Origin: Bacteroidales bacterium
GTDB taxonomy: Bacteria; Bacteroidota; Bacteroidia; Bacteroidales; JAADJA01
Length of the DNA stretch: 11,675 nucleotides
Assembly: GCA_030635465.1 (NCBI GenBank)
Contig: DAOVYU010000008.1
Location: 1-11,675 of the forward strand
Direction: 5' to 3'
Part shown: positions 1-8,200 of the stretch, piece by piece
How the letters are laid out: each line of letters starts with the position of its first letter
How positions within the stretch are numbered: position 1 is the first letter of the stretch
Made by a program: the position numbers and the translations under genes
The notes under the pieces: model-generated
The model's input: the letters and a program-made list of their open reading frames with translations, nothing else
Told to the model about the DNA's origin: nothing
Databases searched by the model: none

Positions 1-1130
1 ATGGTATCCAGATTATAGGTTCCCCAGTGATTGTTTTCAGCATAAATATCATTGGGGGTATTGTTGTACAAATCATAAATTACACCACCATTTCCATTGT
101 TGTAAATAAAATTCTTTCCTGCGTTGATAGTGTCTGGATCAACCTGGCCAATGTTTGGCAAGGCGTTACCCGTGTTGGTTATACCCCAAAGATTCCCGGT
201 TATGGTGTTGCGGGAAATCATGGAGTTATTTGAAACATCACCCCATAAATTAATTCCACTGCCTCCCTGCATGGGTATGTTTTGAATATTATTATCCTGG
301 ATTAAATTGCTATCGATAACAGATGTTATGTTATATCCATAAACAGTTATTCCATAGCGGTTATTAATGATTGTATTCCCTTGTATTAAACATTCGATAT
401 TACCACCAGCCAGTGTTGTAATTGCAATTCCTCCAACCATACTAAAGTTTCCTTCAATGTAATTTTCAATGATTCGGATTTCAATTTCAAGATTAGAGGT
501 TCCGAGGTTAATTTGAGGCATATTCTGATTGGTAGTATTGTTGTGATAAATATAATTCCCAGCAATTAATGGAGAGGACTCAGCTGTAGCAGATGAGAGC
601 ACCGCAGGACCATTATTTAGCGAAATTTCACAATTCAAGATTTCAGGACTTGAATGAAAAAGATCAATGGCTCCGGTTGAGTTTGACTTATCGTTTTTAC
701 GAATAATACAGTTTTCAATCTGCATGTTGGAATATGACAAATCAATACCCCCACCAAATTCAATGATGCAATTTTTCAGAATTGATGCATCAGATGCGTC
801 AAATTTGAATCCCATAAAATTTTGCATTGTATCAATTGCAGTTATAAATAGCTCCTGAGGAGCCTGAGCCTTAAAAACCCCTAAAACAGTGATTAATTTT
901 TCGAATTCTACCTTAATTATTTCATCAGTTAAAATTCGAATGGTATCTGTTTCTGAAATCGTTAAATCATTATTGATGTAATAAATTCCTCCATCAATTA
1001 TTACAACCCCACTTGAATTATTTACCAAATCATCTAAATCCCAGACAACTCCAGTTCCAGGCGTAACATATTGACCAAGTGTAAATTGGTAAACAAAACT
1101 TAAAATAAAAACGAAACTTATATTCTTCAT
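1..1130 (-). CDS. Secreted parallel beta-helix repeat protein, 3' end beyond the window
   Basis: This frame is open without a stop from the ATG at 1130 to the left edge, giving 376 complete codons with the C-terminus missing. Residues 1 to about 20 (MKNISFVFILSFVYQFTLGQ) read as a Sec signal peptide. A beta-helix N-terminal cap follows, with a pattern of the type 'YxInnDLTI ... ITVLGVFKAQ ... LFITA'. After it come at least seven short rungs with recurring cores such as NCIIRKN, NCEISLN, GNYIYHN, ENYIEGN, GNTIINN, SNLIQDN and RNTITGN, spaced about 20-30 residues apart. Near the edge is ENNHWGT, a closing motif common in Bacteroidota beta-helix proteins. Such proteins are usually secreted or surface-exposed, and many carry a T9SS sorting domain, which would lie off the left edge here. 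No catalytic residues of a pectate lyase or other carbohydrate enzyme can be assigned, so the substrate is unknown. The fold is well supported and the function is not. Confidence 0.85.
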   Translation of the reverse strand, partial: MKNISFVFILSFVYQFTLGQYVTPGTGVVWDLDDLVNNSSGVVIIDGGIYYINNDLTISETDTIRILTDEIIKVEFEKLITVLGVFKAQAPQELFITAIDTMQNFMGFKFDASDASILKNCIIEFGGGIDLSYSNMQIENCIIRKNDKSNSTGAIDLFHSSPEILNCEISLNNGPAVLSSATAESSPLIAGNYIYHNNTTNQNMPQINLGTSNLEIEIRIIENYIEGNFSMVGGIAITTLAGGNIECLIQGNTIINNRYGITVYGYNITSVIDSNLIQDNNIQNIPMQGGSGINLWGDVSNNSMISRNTITGNLWGITNTGNALPNIGQVDPDTINAGKNFIYNNGNGGVIYDLYNNTPNDIYAENNHWGTYNLDT

Positions 1131-1202
1131 ATTAAATATTATTTTTGTACTCTATTATTTATTGCGAAGTTATTAAAAAGCAAATCATCAAAGAATAATA
1201 AA
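1131..1202. promoter_or_regulatory. Divergent intergenic region with a candidate promoter for the PurF-like gene
   Basis: These 72 very AT-rich bases separate two divergently transcribed genes and must hold at least one promoter. On the plus strand, 1140-1147 reads TATTTTTG, which fits the Bacteroidota sigma-ABfr -7 consensus TAnnTTTG and lies 55 bases before the ATG at 1203. I see no convincing TTTG -33 element about 20 bases upstream. No equally good box was found on the minus strand for the beta-helix gene. The start of the plus gene is preceded by an A-rich stretch (aataataaa) and not by a Shine-Dalgarno sequence, as is usual in this phylum. Confidence 0.45.
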
Positions 1203-3104
1203 ATGAGCGAGTTAATAAAACATGAATGTGGAATTGCCCTTGTCAGGCTTTTAAAACCGCTCGAATATTATTTAGCCAAATACGGAACCTCCTTTTATGG
1301 TTTGAATAAGCTTCATCTATTAATGCAAAAGCAACATAATAGGGGCCAGGATGGAGCAGGAATTGCAAATATAAAACTGGATATAAAGCCAGGAAATAAA
1401 TATATCAGCAGACGTCGCTCAAACTCAGAATCCCCAATTAAAGAAATATTCAACCAGGTATATGAAAGTTTTAACCAGAAAGTAGAGAATTGTCCCGAAC
1501 GACTAAATGATACACAATGGTTAAAAGAAAACCTGGACTTTACTGGCGAAGTATTTCTTGGCCATTTACGGTATGGTACTTTTGGAAAAAACGAGGTGGG
1601 CAATTTACATCCTGTTTTACGAGCAAATAACTGGAAAACCAGAAACCTGGTATTGGCTGGTAATTTTAATATGACCAATGTGGATGAATTATTTTCAAGA
1701 CTTGTAAATTATGGCCAATATCCTGTTGAAACATCTGATACCATCACCATATTAGAAAAGATCGGACATTTTTTGGATGAAGAAAACGAAGCTCTTTATA
1801 AACAACTTAAAAAGGATGGTTTTTCAAAACAAGAAAGCACTGAAAAAATTGCTGAAGAATTAGACGTACAAACCATTTTGCAAAAATCATCTGTAAATTG
1901 GGATGGAGGCTATTCCATTGTTGGGCTAATTGGTCATGGAGACGCCTTTGTTTTGAGAGATCCTGCAGGAATTCGTCCAGCTTTTTATTACCAGGACGAT
2001 GAAGTGATTGTCGCAACATCAGAAAGGCCTGCCATTCAAACTGCATTTAATGTTCCTGTGGATAAAATAAAAGAAATTAAGCCGGGTCATGCACTCATCA
2101 TTAAAAAGAATGGTTCATCTGCAGAGTTTCAGTTTAAAAAACCGGTTGAAAAAAAATCATGTTCATTTGAGCGGATTTATTTTTCCCGGGGAACAGATAA
2201 AGACATTTATAAGGAAAGAAAAAAACTGGGAAAACTACTTTCTCCGGCTATATTAAAAACCATTGATTTTGATCTGGATAATACTGTTTTTTCATATATC
2301 CCAAACACGGCAGCAGTTGCATTCAGAGGGCTTGCTGAGGAGCTCGATCAATTTTGTAATACCATTAAGAAAGATAAAATACTCACTTTAGGTAGTAGTG
2401 CAACCTCTCAACAACTTGATAAGATTTTTTGTCTAAAGCCTCGAATTGAAAAAATTGCTGTCAAGGATGTCAAGCTTAGAACATTTATAACACAGGATAC
2501 ACAACGAGATGATCTGGTGAGCCATGTTTATGATGTGACCTATGGAATAGTCAACAAAGGTGTTGACAACCTGGTTGTTTTGGATGATTCTATTGTGCGG
2601 GGAACTACTCTAAAACAAAGCATTATTAAAATACTTGATCGGCTTGGACCTAAAAATATCATTGTAGCTTCATCTGCTCCCCAAATTCGTTATCCTGACT
2701 GTTACGGTATTGACATGGCTAAATTAAATGACTTTATTGCTTTTAGGGCAACCATTGAATTACTAAAAGAAACGGGTAGAGAGGATATAATCAATAAAGT
2801 TTATAAAAAGTCAAAAGACCAGGAACATAAACCTAAAGAGGAAATTATAAATTATGTAAAAGATATATATCGACCATTTTCTCCGGAAGAAATATCAGAC
2901 AAAATAGCTCAGCTAATTACGGCTAGCAATATAAAAGCAAGGGTTAAGGTTATTTATCAAACCATTGAGGATTTGCACGATGCCATTCCAGATCATTTGG
3001 GAGATTGGTATTTCACAGGAAACTATCCTACACCAGGAGGAAACAAGGTGGTTAACAAGTCATTTATCAATTATATCGAAGGCCGTGATGAAAGGGCTTA
3101 CTAA
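1203..3104 (+). CDS. PurF-like class II glutamine amidotransferase / phosphoribosyltransferase, long Bacteroidota form
   Basis: The 633-residue product has the two-domain order of amidophosphoribosyltransferase, the first enzyme of purine synthesis, which makes phosphoribosylamine from PRPP and glutamine. The N-terminal Ntn glutaminase domain (residues 9 to about 310) shows Cys9 in ECGIA, NRGQDGAG at 46-53, GHLRYGT at 120-126 (Arg123 for glutamine binding), TSD at 177-179 and RDPAGIRP at 252-259. The C-terminal type I phosphoribosyltransferase domain shows SFERIYFSR at 321-329, RTFI at 426-429, the PRPP loop VVLDDSIVRGTT at 458-469 and YPDCYGID at 497-504. Several points are unusual. It is about 130 residues longer than the roughly 505-residue E. 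coli PurF, with an insert between 54 and 118 and a long tail after about 520. The oxyanion-hole NG is N154-F155 (in AGNFN). The PPi-loop PDTS/PDSG is PNTA (367-370). I recall similar long proteins in Bacteroides alongside an ordinary PurF, so the reaction may differ and I withhold the symbol purF. It is a single-gene unit, convergent with the HIT gene. Confidence 0.88.
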   Translation: MSELIKHECGIALVRLLKPLEYYLAKYGTSFYGLNKLHLLMQKQHNRGQDGAGIANIKLDIKPGNKYISRRRSNSESPIKEIFNQVYESFNQKVENCPERLNDTQWLKENLDFTGEVFLGHLRYGTFGKNEVGNLHPVLRANNWKTRNLVLAGNFNMTNVDELFSRLVNYGQYPVETSDTITILEKIGHFLDEENEALYKQLKKDGFSKQESTEKIAEELDVQTILQKSSVNWDGGYSIVGLIGHGDAFVLRDPAGIRPAFYYQDDEVIVATSERPAIQTAFNVPVDKIKEIKPGHALIIKKNGSSAEFQFKKPVEKKSCSFERIYFSRGTDKDIYKERKKLGKLLSPAILKTIDFDLDNTVFSYIPNTAAVAFRGLAEELDQFCNTIKKDKILTLGSSATSQQLDKIFCLKPRIEKIAVKDVKLRTFITQDTQRDDLVSHVYDVTYGIVNKGVDNLVVLDDSIVRGTTLKQSIIKILDRLGPKNIIVASSAPQIRYPDCYGIDMAKLNDFIAFRATIELLKETGREDIINKVYKKSKDQEHKPKEEIINYVKDIYRPFSPEEISDKIAQLITASNIKARVKVIYQTIEDLHDAIPDHLGDWYFTGNYPTPGGNKVVNKSFINYIEGRDERAY

Positions 3105-3130
3105 TTGTGAATTTGATTTTTTATCCTGAT
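3105..3130. other. Convergent intergenic gap, 26 bp
   Basis: The gap lies between the ends of the plus-strand PurF-like gene and the minus-strand HIT gene. It holds a T-rich run (gattttttat) and the left arm of a weak 5-bp hairpin, TCCTG-att-CAGGA at 3124-3136, which overlaps the HIT stop codon. No standard intrinsic terminator with a U-tract after the stem is evident for either direction. Termination here may be factor-dependent or use weaker signals. Confidence 0.35.
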
Positions 3131-3541
3131 TCAGGAATTCCTTTTGTTAAATTCCGTATTTATTTTTACCGCAATATCAATAAATTGCTCCTTGGTTAAT
3201 TTTACTTTAGGGTTATTGAAATTAATCTCATTTCCGGTACCCTGTAATGGGATTAAATGAACATGAGCATGGGGAACATCCAATCCATAAACAACGACAC
3301 CCAGGCGCTTGCAAGTAATAACCATTTCAATGGCAGCAGAGACTTTTTTTGTAAATTCAAATAACTTATTATAAGTATCATTATCGAGATCAAAAATATA
3401 ATCAACCTCTTTTTTTGGCACTACCAGAGTATGTCCGAGAGCAAGTGGATTTATGTCGAGAAAAGCATAATTATTTTCATCCTCAGCAATTTTATATGAG
3501 GGTATTTCGCCATTAATAATTTTTGAAAATATACTTGCCAT
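3131..3541 (-). CDS. HIT-family (histidine triad) nucleotide hydrolase/transferase
   Basis: This 136-residue protein has the full layout of a small cytoplasmic HIT protein. The N-terminal SIFSKIINGEIPSYKI (3-18) is followed by YAFLDINPLALGHTLVVPK (25-43), which forms the nucleotide-binding sheet. The catalytic triad motif HAHVHLIP is at 91-98. By analogy with Hint proteins, His93 is the nucleophile that forms a nucleotidyl-histidine intermediate, and His91 and His95 support it. Family members hydrolyse AMP-lysine-type phosphoramidates or other nucleotidyl conjugates, and the natural substrate here cannot be told. The usual G-x-D-A-GQ-x-V segment before the triad is replaced by VVVYGLDVP, which I believe is common in Bacteroidota members. 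The gene starts 12 bp after greA ends, on the same strand, so the two are very likely cotranscribed. Confidence 0.93.
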   Translation of the reverse strand: MASIFSKIINGEIPSYKIAEDENNYAFLDINPLALGHTLVVPKKEVDYIFDLDNDTYNKLFEFTKKVSAAIEMVITCKRLGVVVYGLDVPHAHVHLIPLQGTGNEINFNNPKVKLTKEQFIDIAVKINTEFNKRNS

Positions 3542-3553
3542 GATATCCGTTTT

Positions 3554-4027
3554 TTATCTGGAAATTTCTATGATTTCAAAAGGAATAACACCAGCCGGAA
3601 CTTTAATTTCAACAGTTTCCCCCATTTCTTTTCCCAATAGTCCCCTGGCAATAGGTGAGGTAACTGAAATTTTACCAGCTTTTAAATCTGCCTCCTGCTC
3701 AGGAACAAGTGTATATTTCATTTTTGCATTATTTTTCAGGTTTTTGATCGTTACAATTGAAAAAAGTAATACTTTGGATGTATCCAATTTTGACTCGTCA
3801 ATCACTCTTGCGGTTTGGATAACATCCTGCAGTTTAGCGATCTTAAGCTCAAGCATTCCCTGGGCCTCTTTTGCCGCAGAATATTCAGCATTTTCAGATA
3901 AGTCTCCTTTATCCCTGGCTTCTGCAATTTGTTTAGAAATTGAAGGTCTTTCAATCTTTTCGAGACGCACCAATTCTTCTTTTAATTTCTGTAAGCCTTC
4001 TTCCGAGTAATAACTAATTTTTGCCAT
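3554..4027 (-). CDS. greA: Transcription elongation factor GreA
   Basis: GreA binds in the RNA polymerase secondary channel and stimulates cleavage of the 3' end of backtracked transcripts, rescuing stalled complexes. The 157-residue product matches the usual length (158 in E. coli). It has an N-terminal coiled coil beginning MAKISYYSEEGLQKLKEEL, the diagnostic tip motif GDLSENAEY at residues 41-49 with acidic Asp42 and Glu45 that help coordinate catalytic Mg2+, and a C-terminal FKBP-like domain ending in TSPIARGLLGKEMGE and VPAGVIPFEIIEI. An in-frame TTG at 4036 would add three residues (MLN). I prefer the ATG at 4027, because MAKxxYxS is the family's typical start. It is the first gene of a probable greA-HIT pair. 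An intrinsic terminator ends only 24 bases upstream of the ATG (see the 4052-4076 entry). Confidence 0.96.
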   Translation of the reverse strand: MAKISYYSEEGLQKLKEELVRLEKIERPSISKQIAEARDKGDLSENAEYSAAKEAQGMLELKIAKLQDVIQTARVIDESKLDTSKVLLFSIVTIKNLKNNAKMKYTLVPEQEADLKAGKISVTSPIARGLLGKEMGETVEIKVPAGVIPFEIIEISR

Positions 4028-4051
4028 ATTCAGCAAATTTTAAAAAGTGAA

Positions 4052-4076
4052 AAAGACCCTCATTAAAAGGGTCTTT
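4052..4076 (-). terminator. Intrinsic terminator after the PorV-like gene, just upstream of greA
   Basis: A perfect 8-bp inverted repeat, AAAGACCC (4052-4059) and GGGTCTTT (4069-4076), encloses a 9-nt loop. Read on the minus strand, the stem ends in GGGTCTTT and runs on into further Ts (TTTTTC), the expected U-tract. It therefore terminates the leftward three-gene operon whose last stop codon is at 4117. It sits 24 bases before the greA ATG on the same strand, so it could also lie in a greA leader RNA. Confidence 0.85.
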
Positions 4077-4116
4077 AAATAAAAAAATATTTTTTATAAA
4101 AAAGGTAGACTATATG

Positions 4117-5184
4117 CTACAGGGTAAATCTTATCCCAATAGAATGCACATTGCTAAAGTTATCCATAGGTCTGAAAGCATAATCAATAGCAAATACGGA
4201 ATTTGATTCCTTTTTCAATGGTACTTGTACAGTAAAACCAGCATTTATCCCTCTATCAGCATTTGTTCTGGTTGGGTCTGTAACGGGTTTATTAATTCCC
4301 TCTTCATAGGCATATCCAGCCCTCAGGAGGACATAATCTTTGAATGAAAATTCACCACCAAGGATAAACTGATCTTTTTTAAACGAATTGGAAACAAAAT
4401 TACCTGCAAGTGTAAAACTGAAAGCGTCACTGAATAAGAAATCATAAGATGCGCCTATTTGTAACTGCGTTGGCAATTCAAAGGCAGCTCCTCTTTGAGT
4501 AGTAGTAAACTGGTTGCTATTATTTGGAACAAATGTTTGTAACGAATATCCATCACCAGAAAATTTCATTTTATCCCCAACATTACGTAAGGAAATTCCA
4601 AATTTAATCTGTTCCTGCTCACCAGTTATATATTGGATACCAGCATCAATGGCTATACCAAGCGCTGAAGCATCAGCAATGGATTCAGAAATGATTTTAA
4701 TATTTACTCCACCATAGATACTATTTGAAAATGCTTTTGCGTATCCAAGGTTAATATTAAGATACCTCGGTGCAAACTTTCCAATTCCACCATCCGGCAA
4801 ATCAATGGTTGTGATTTCTATTTCACCAAAATTTAAGGTGACAAAACTAAGTCCAATTACTCCGGATTCACCAACTCGAGCAGCCAAACCAAAACTCATC
4901 AATTTGATATCTGCTCCACTCATCCAGTCGGTATAGGAAAAAATCATCTCTGTTTTAGGTGTATGTGCCAAACCGGCAATGTTATTATACATACCCTCAA
5001 CTCCAACAACACAAGCATTATTGGCACCTCCCCATCCTGAGCTTCGGGCCCACGGGTTTATAAGTAACTCATCGGCACCTGCCTGCCCTACTCTGTCCTT
5101 ATTACCTGCATTAACTTTATTTACAGGAAACACTATTATTCCTACAAAAAATAGCGCAACCAAGTATTTGTAAAAGTTTTTCAT
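4117..5184 (-). CDS. PorV/PorQ-family outer-membrane beta-barrel protein (T9SS-associated)
   Basis: The 355-residue product begins with a signal peptide (MKNFYKYLVALFFVGIIVFP, cleavage probably after VNA at 24-26). This supports the ATG at 5184 over the GTG at 5223 or ATG at 5214 in the same frame. Family hallmarks are the early WGGANNACVVGVEGMYNNIAGLA segment (residues 51-73, the 'N-x-AGL' hatch motif of the FadL/PorV type), ASALGIAIDAGIQY (172-185) and FGISLRNVGDKMKFSGDG (195-212), all typical of PorV. Alternating hydrophobic strands continue to the terminal IGIRFTL. In T9SS, PorV binds the C-terminal signal of cargo leaving the SprA translocon and carries it to the attachment complex. PorV-like paralogues are common. 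This one is encoded 41 bp after a large secreted protein and lies away from any core T9SS gene in view, so I infer a dedicated partner role and not the housekeeping PorV. It is the last gene of the operon, followed by a terminator. Confidence 0.85.
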   Translation of the reverse strand: MKNFYKYLVALFFVGIIVFPVNKVNAGNKDRVGQAGADELLINPWARSSGWGGANNACVVGVEGMYNNIAGLAHTPKTEMIFSYTDWMSGADIKLMSFGLAARVGESGVIGLSFVTLNFGEIEITTIDLPDGGIGKFAPRYLNINLGYAKAFSNSIYGGVNIKIISESIADASALGIAIDAGIQYITGEQEQIKFGISLRNVGDKMKFSGDGYSLQTFVPNNSNQFTTTQRGAAFELPTQLQIGASYDFLFSDAFSFTLAGNFVSNSFKKDQFILGGEFSFKDYVLLRAGYAYEEGINKPVTDPTRTNADRGINAGFTVQVPLKKESNSVFAIDYAFRPMDNFSNVHSIGIRFTL

Positions 5185-5225
5185 GCTATAGTATTTTTTT
5201 GTTTTTATAACCATTTTCCACACTC

Positions 5226-8200
5226 TTAGAATTCTTTAAAATCTTCAACTCTGAGGGAGCCAAACCATTTAACTATACGCTCCTCATTTGTTCTTTGATC
5301 TTTAACATGAATGATATATACACCTCCTGCTATAGGAATTCCTGCGTGATTTTTCAGATCCCAATTAACAAATGTAATCGGGCTATCTTTTGTTAATTTA
5401 CGAATAAGTGTTCCACTTACATTATAGATAGAAATGGTACATGTTTCTGGTAAATTAGTAATTTTGACCAAATTTTGTAGAGGAACTTCTTCATATCCCG
5501 ATCCCACAGCAAATGCATAGTAGGGATTTGGAACCACTTTAATCAGGTCCAGATCACTAATTTCCTTATCTGTATCATTATATGCAGTAGCAATACTTTC
5601 TGTTGAAAATTCATACATCGGGAAATGATTATTCAAACTATTCTCGTTACTTAACGGTTGAGAATAATATCTGTCATGTGGTTTAGCAATGCGAATTTTT
5701 ACTGTTGCTTCGTTTGACAACCACTCCTGATTTGCCACAGAAAGAGGAATTCCAACATACATGGCTGTTGAATATACATATGGCATGTAAATATTTTCAA
5801 ATCCCTCAGGAATAGTATCTATAGCTGTTTTAATAGCATATCCGGCATCATATGCTGGAAAACTATAACTAACATTTATACCTGCACCGAAATTATCATC
5901 AATTTCACGACTTGACATTACATAAATATAATGCTTACCTCCAAATAATATATTTCCTGCTGGAATTGAAGTCCAATTCGGAGAAGGATTAAATAACATG
6001 TCTCGTCCATTTTCACCAGCAAGCCATGAGTCTTCACCAAACATCATATTCATCCGTTCACCTGTTTCTAAATTTATAACATAACCAGGGAACCAACTCA
6101 TACCATAAGCAGAGATGTAATTTGGATCAGCAGGATCCAAAGAAGCGTCTGTTTGTACTGGCCATCCGGATGAATTACCATCTTTATCTACAGAGGCTGC
6201 TTGTCTCAAGAAAAACTTTTCTGCACCATTTTCAGTTAAAAGAGGATTGGAGTTCATTTCGATCACAGGACAGCGTGTCCATTTTGACTTATCGGGTGTA
6301 AAAACAAGATCAATACTTGCAAGACCGCTTAAGCCTACTCCTTTAGTTTTAGAAAGATTGTTATATACAGGAGCGGCACCCGCAGGATCCTGGCTTTCCA
6401 TTGCACACATGAAATAAGGAGCAAATGTTCCATTTAACACTGTTTCATAAGCCTCAATCGGATCATGGGCAGTCAGCTGGGACCTCCAGTCATCTCCTAT
6501 AGTTTGGGTAAAGTTTGTTCCTGACCGGATCCAGTTAAATGGGCCAGCACCATCAAAATTTGTTACACCAGTTAGCCATTGTCTTGAGCTATCGGCATAT
6601 TCTATACTGGAAGTTAATAGTCCATTATTATCGGCAACCATCAAATTAACTGCTACATATGAAGTTCCATCTGGGGAAACTTCTAATTTTTGACCAATTT
6701 TATACAATCCAGGATAGAATACCGGACCAAAGTTTATTGAAATTCCCAGTTCGGGGAAAAGCTGTTCAAAGGTCTGGCTTGTAGGCACATCAGAAATATA
6801 CTTTCTGCCAGTTTCATTTTCTTGCAAGTACCATTTCTGAACACCCTTAACACCAGCAGTATCTCCTCCAGCTTCCGCTGTCTCATCTCCGGTTACATCA
6901 TAAAAAGTATACCAGGTCCATACAGTATCAAATTTTAAACTATAAGTTGAATTCTTAACATTTAACGGATCAACAACCTGAATGTCTACAGGCCCGTAAC
7001 CTTCACGATATATGGGATTATAAACAATCGGATAATTAGGATCTCCATATTTAATGGTATCTCCATTTGCTGTCACTCCCGCAGGTGGTTTACTTAAAAG
7101 TTCATCTCTACTTTCGTCAGATAACTCTAATACCTGTCCACCATTTCCCTGTCCTTCAACACGTTTAATTTTAGGACCATCACCATAAGCAGAGTTGGCA
7201 ATTATTCCATTAACAGGAATGTGTGGGATGCCCGTATATAATTGAATATTTTTCCGGCCAGAGAGATATGGTTGCTTTTGTCCATTAAGCGCAGTAGGAT
7301 CTGTTGGATCATATGTTTTGTAGTTATTATACCCGTACGCAATTGCACTGTAGTAATATTGCTTATTATTTACTAGTGCCCTGTCTCCTGTAGCGAACAT
7401 ATCTTCTGTCAGTCTGAATGAATGCGAAACTCCATTATCGCCACCATCTACTTCAATTACAGGGACATTGCCTCCAATAGCTCTGTCATATTTATAATTT
7501 ACCAGCTTTCCAACTCTGTTTTTAATATCATATTGAGCCACCAATCGAGCTTTGTTCGGATCATATCGACTGTCTGCAAGCGTAACTGTAGCATCGCTCA
7601 GCTGAAATATTTGATAGCCTTCAAAATTATAATAAGCATCAAATTCGTAAGGGGTTCCAAGTAAAGAATCTGGTGTAAGAGCCTTAATCTGAGGATCAAG
7701 TTCTTTATACGATTCATTATAATTATTAGATGAAGGGCTGTTGGTAATATATATAAGAATTTCTCTATTATTTTCTTTAATAGTTAAATCCGGGGCATCA
7801 GGACCATCAATTACTTTAAAACAGTTTTCGAACAAAGCCTGACATTTATCATCAACAATTCTTAATAGCTCAACGGAGGCCCATGGTCCTCCAGCAATAG
7901 CCCTGGCCCATGGAATTCCAACTGTTATGTAATTTACAGCTCCTGGTTTTAATGTAAAAGGACCAGCCGACTGCATAAACCGACGATCAAATACTGCATT
8001 TCCTGCAGTTTCTTCTGTCCAGTAAAATCCGTTGGTATTGTATCCCCCATTAGGTGGGCTACCAGCGGTTCCCCAGTTACATGGGTCCGAATCACCTGGA
8101 AACATAAAATCACATTCAGGACCTACAGCACCACCAGCAACATTATAAGCATTCCCACCATAAAGCATACGCTGGTTGTTCTTCCATACCCCCCTAAGAA

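Noticed and set aside
27..858. Two short plus-strand reading frames at 27-233 and 667-858
   Set aside because: Both lie antisense inside the open minus-strand beta-helix gene, have no recognisable protein character, and have no promoter or start signal.
1313..2046. Minus-strand reading frames at 1313-1678 and 1807-2046
   Set aside because: They are antisense to the well-supported PurF-like gene and their translations look like non-coding shadow sequence.
3124..3143. Hairpin TCCTG-att-CAGGA overlapping the palindrome AGGAATTCCT between the convergent genes
   Set aside because: The stem is only 5 bp and is not followed by a clean T-tract on either strand, so I do not call it a bidirectional terminator.
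3540..4010. Plus-strand 156-residue reading frame
   Set aside because: It is the exact antisense of greA. The greA translation is unmistakable, and the antisense product is Ser/Ile/Phe-rich without any family signature.
5185..5223. Longer PorV-like start at the GTG at 5223
   Set aside because: It would put 13 mostly charged and polar residues before a good signal peptide. The ATG at 5184 gives a normal export signal.
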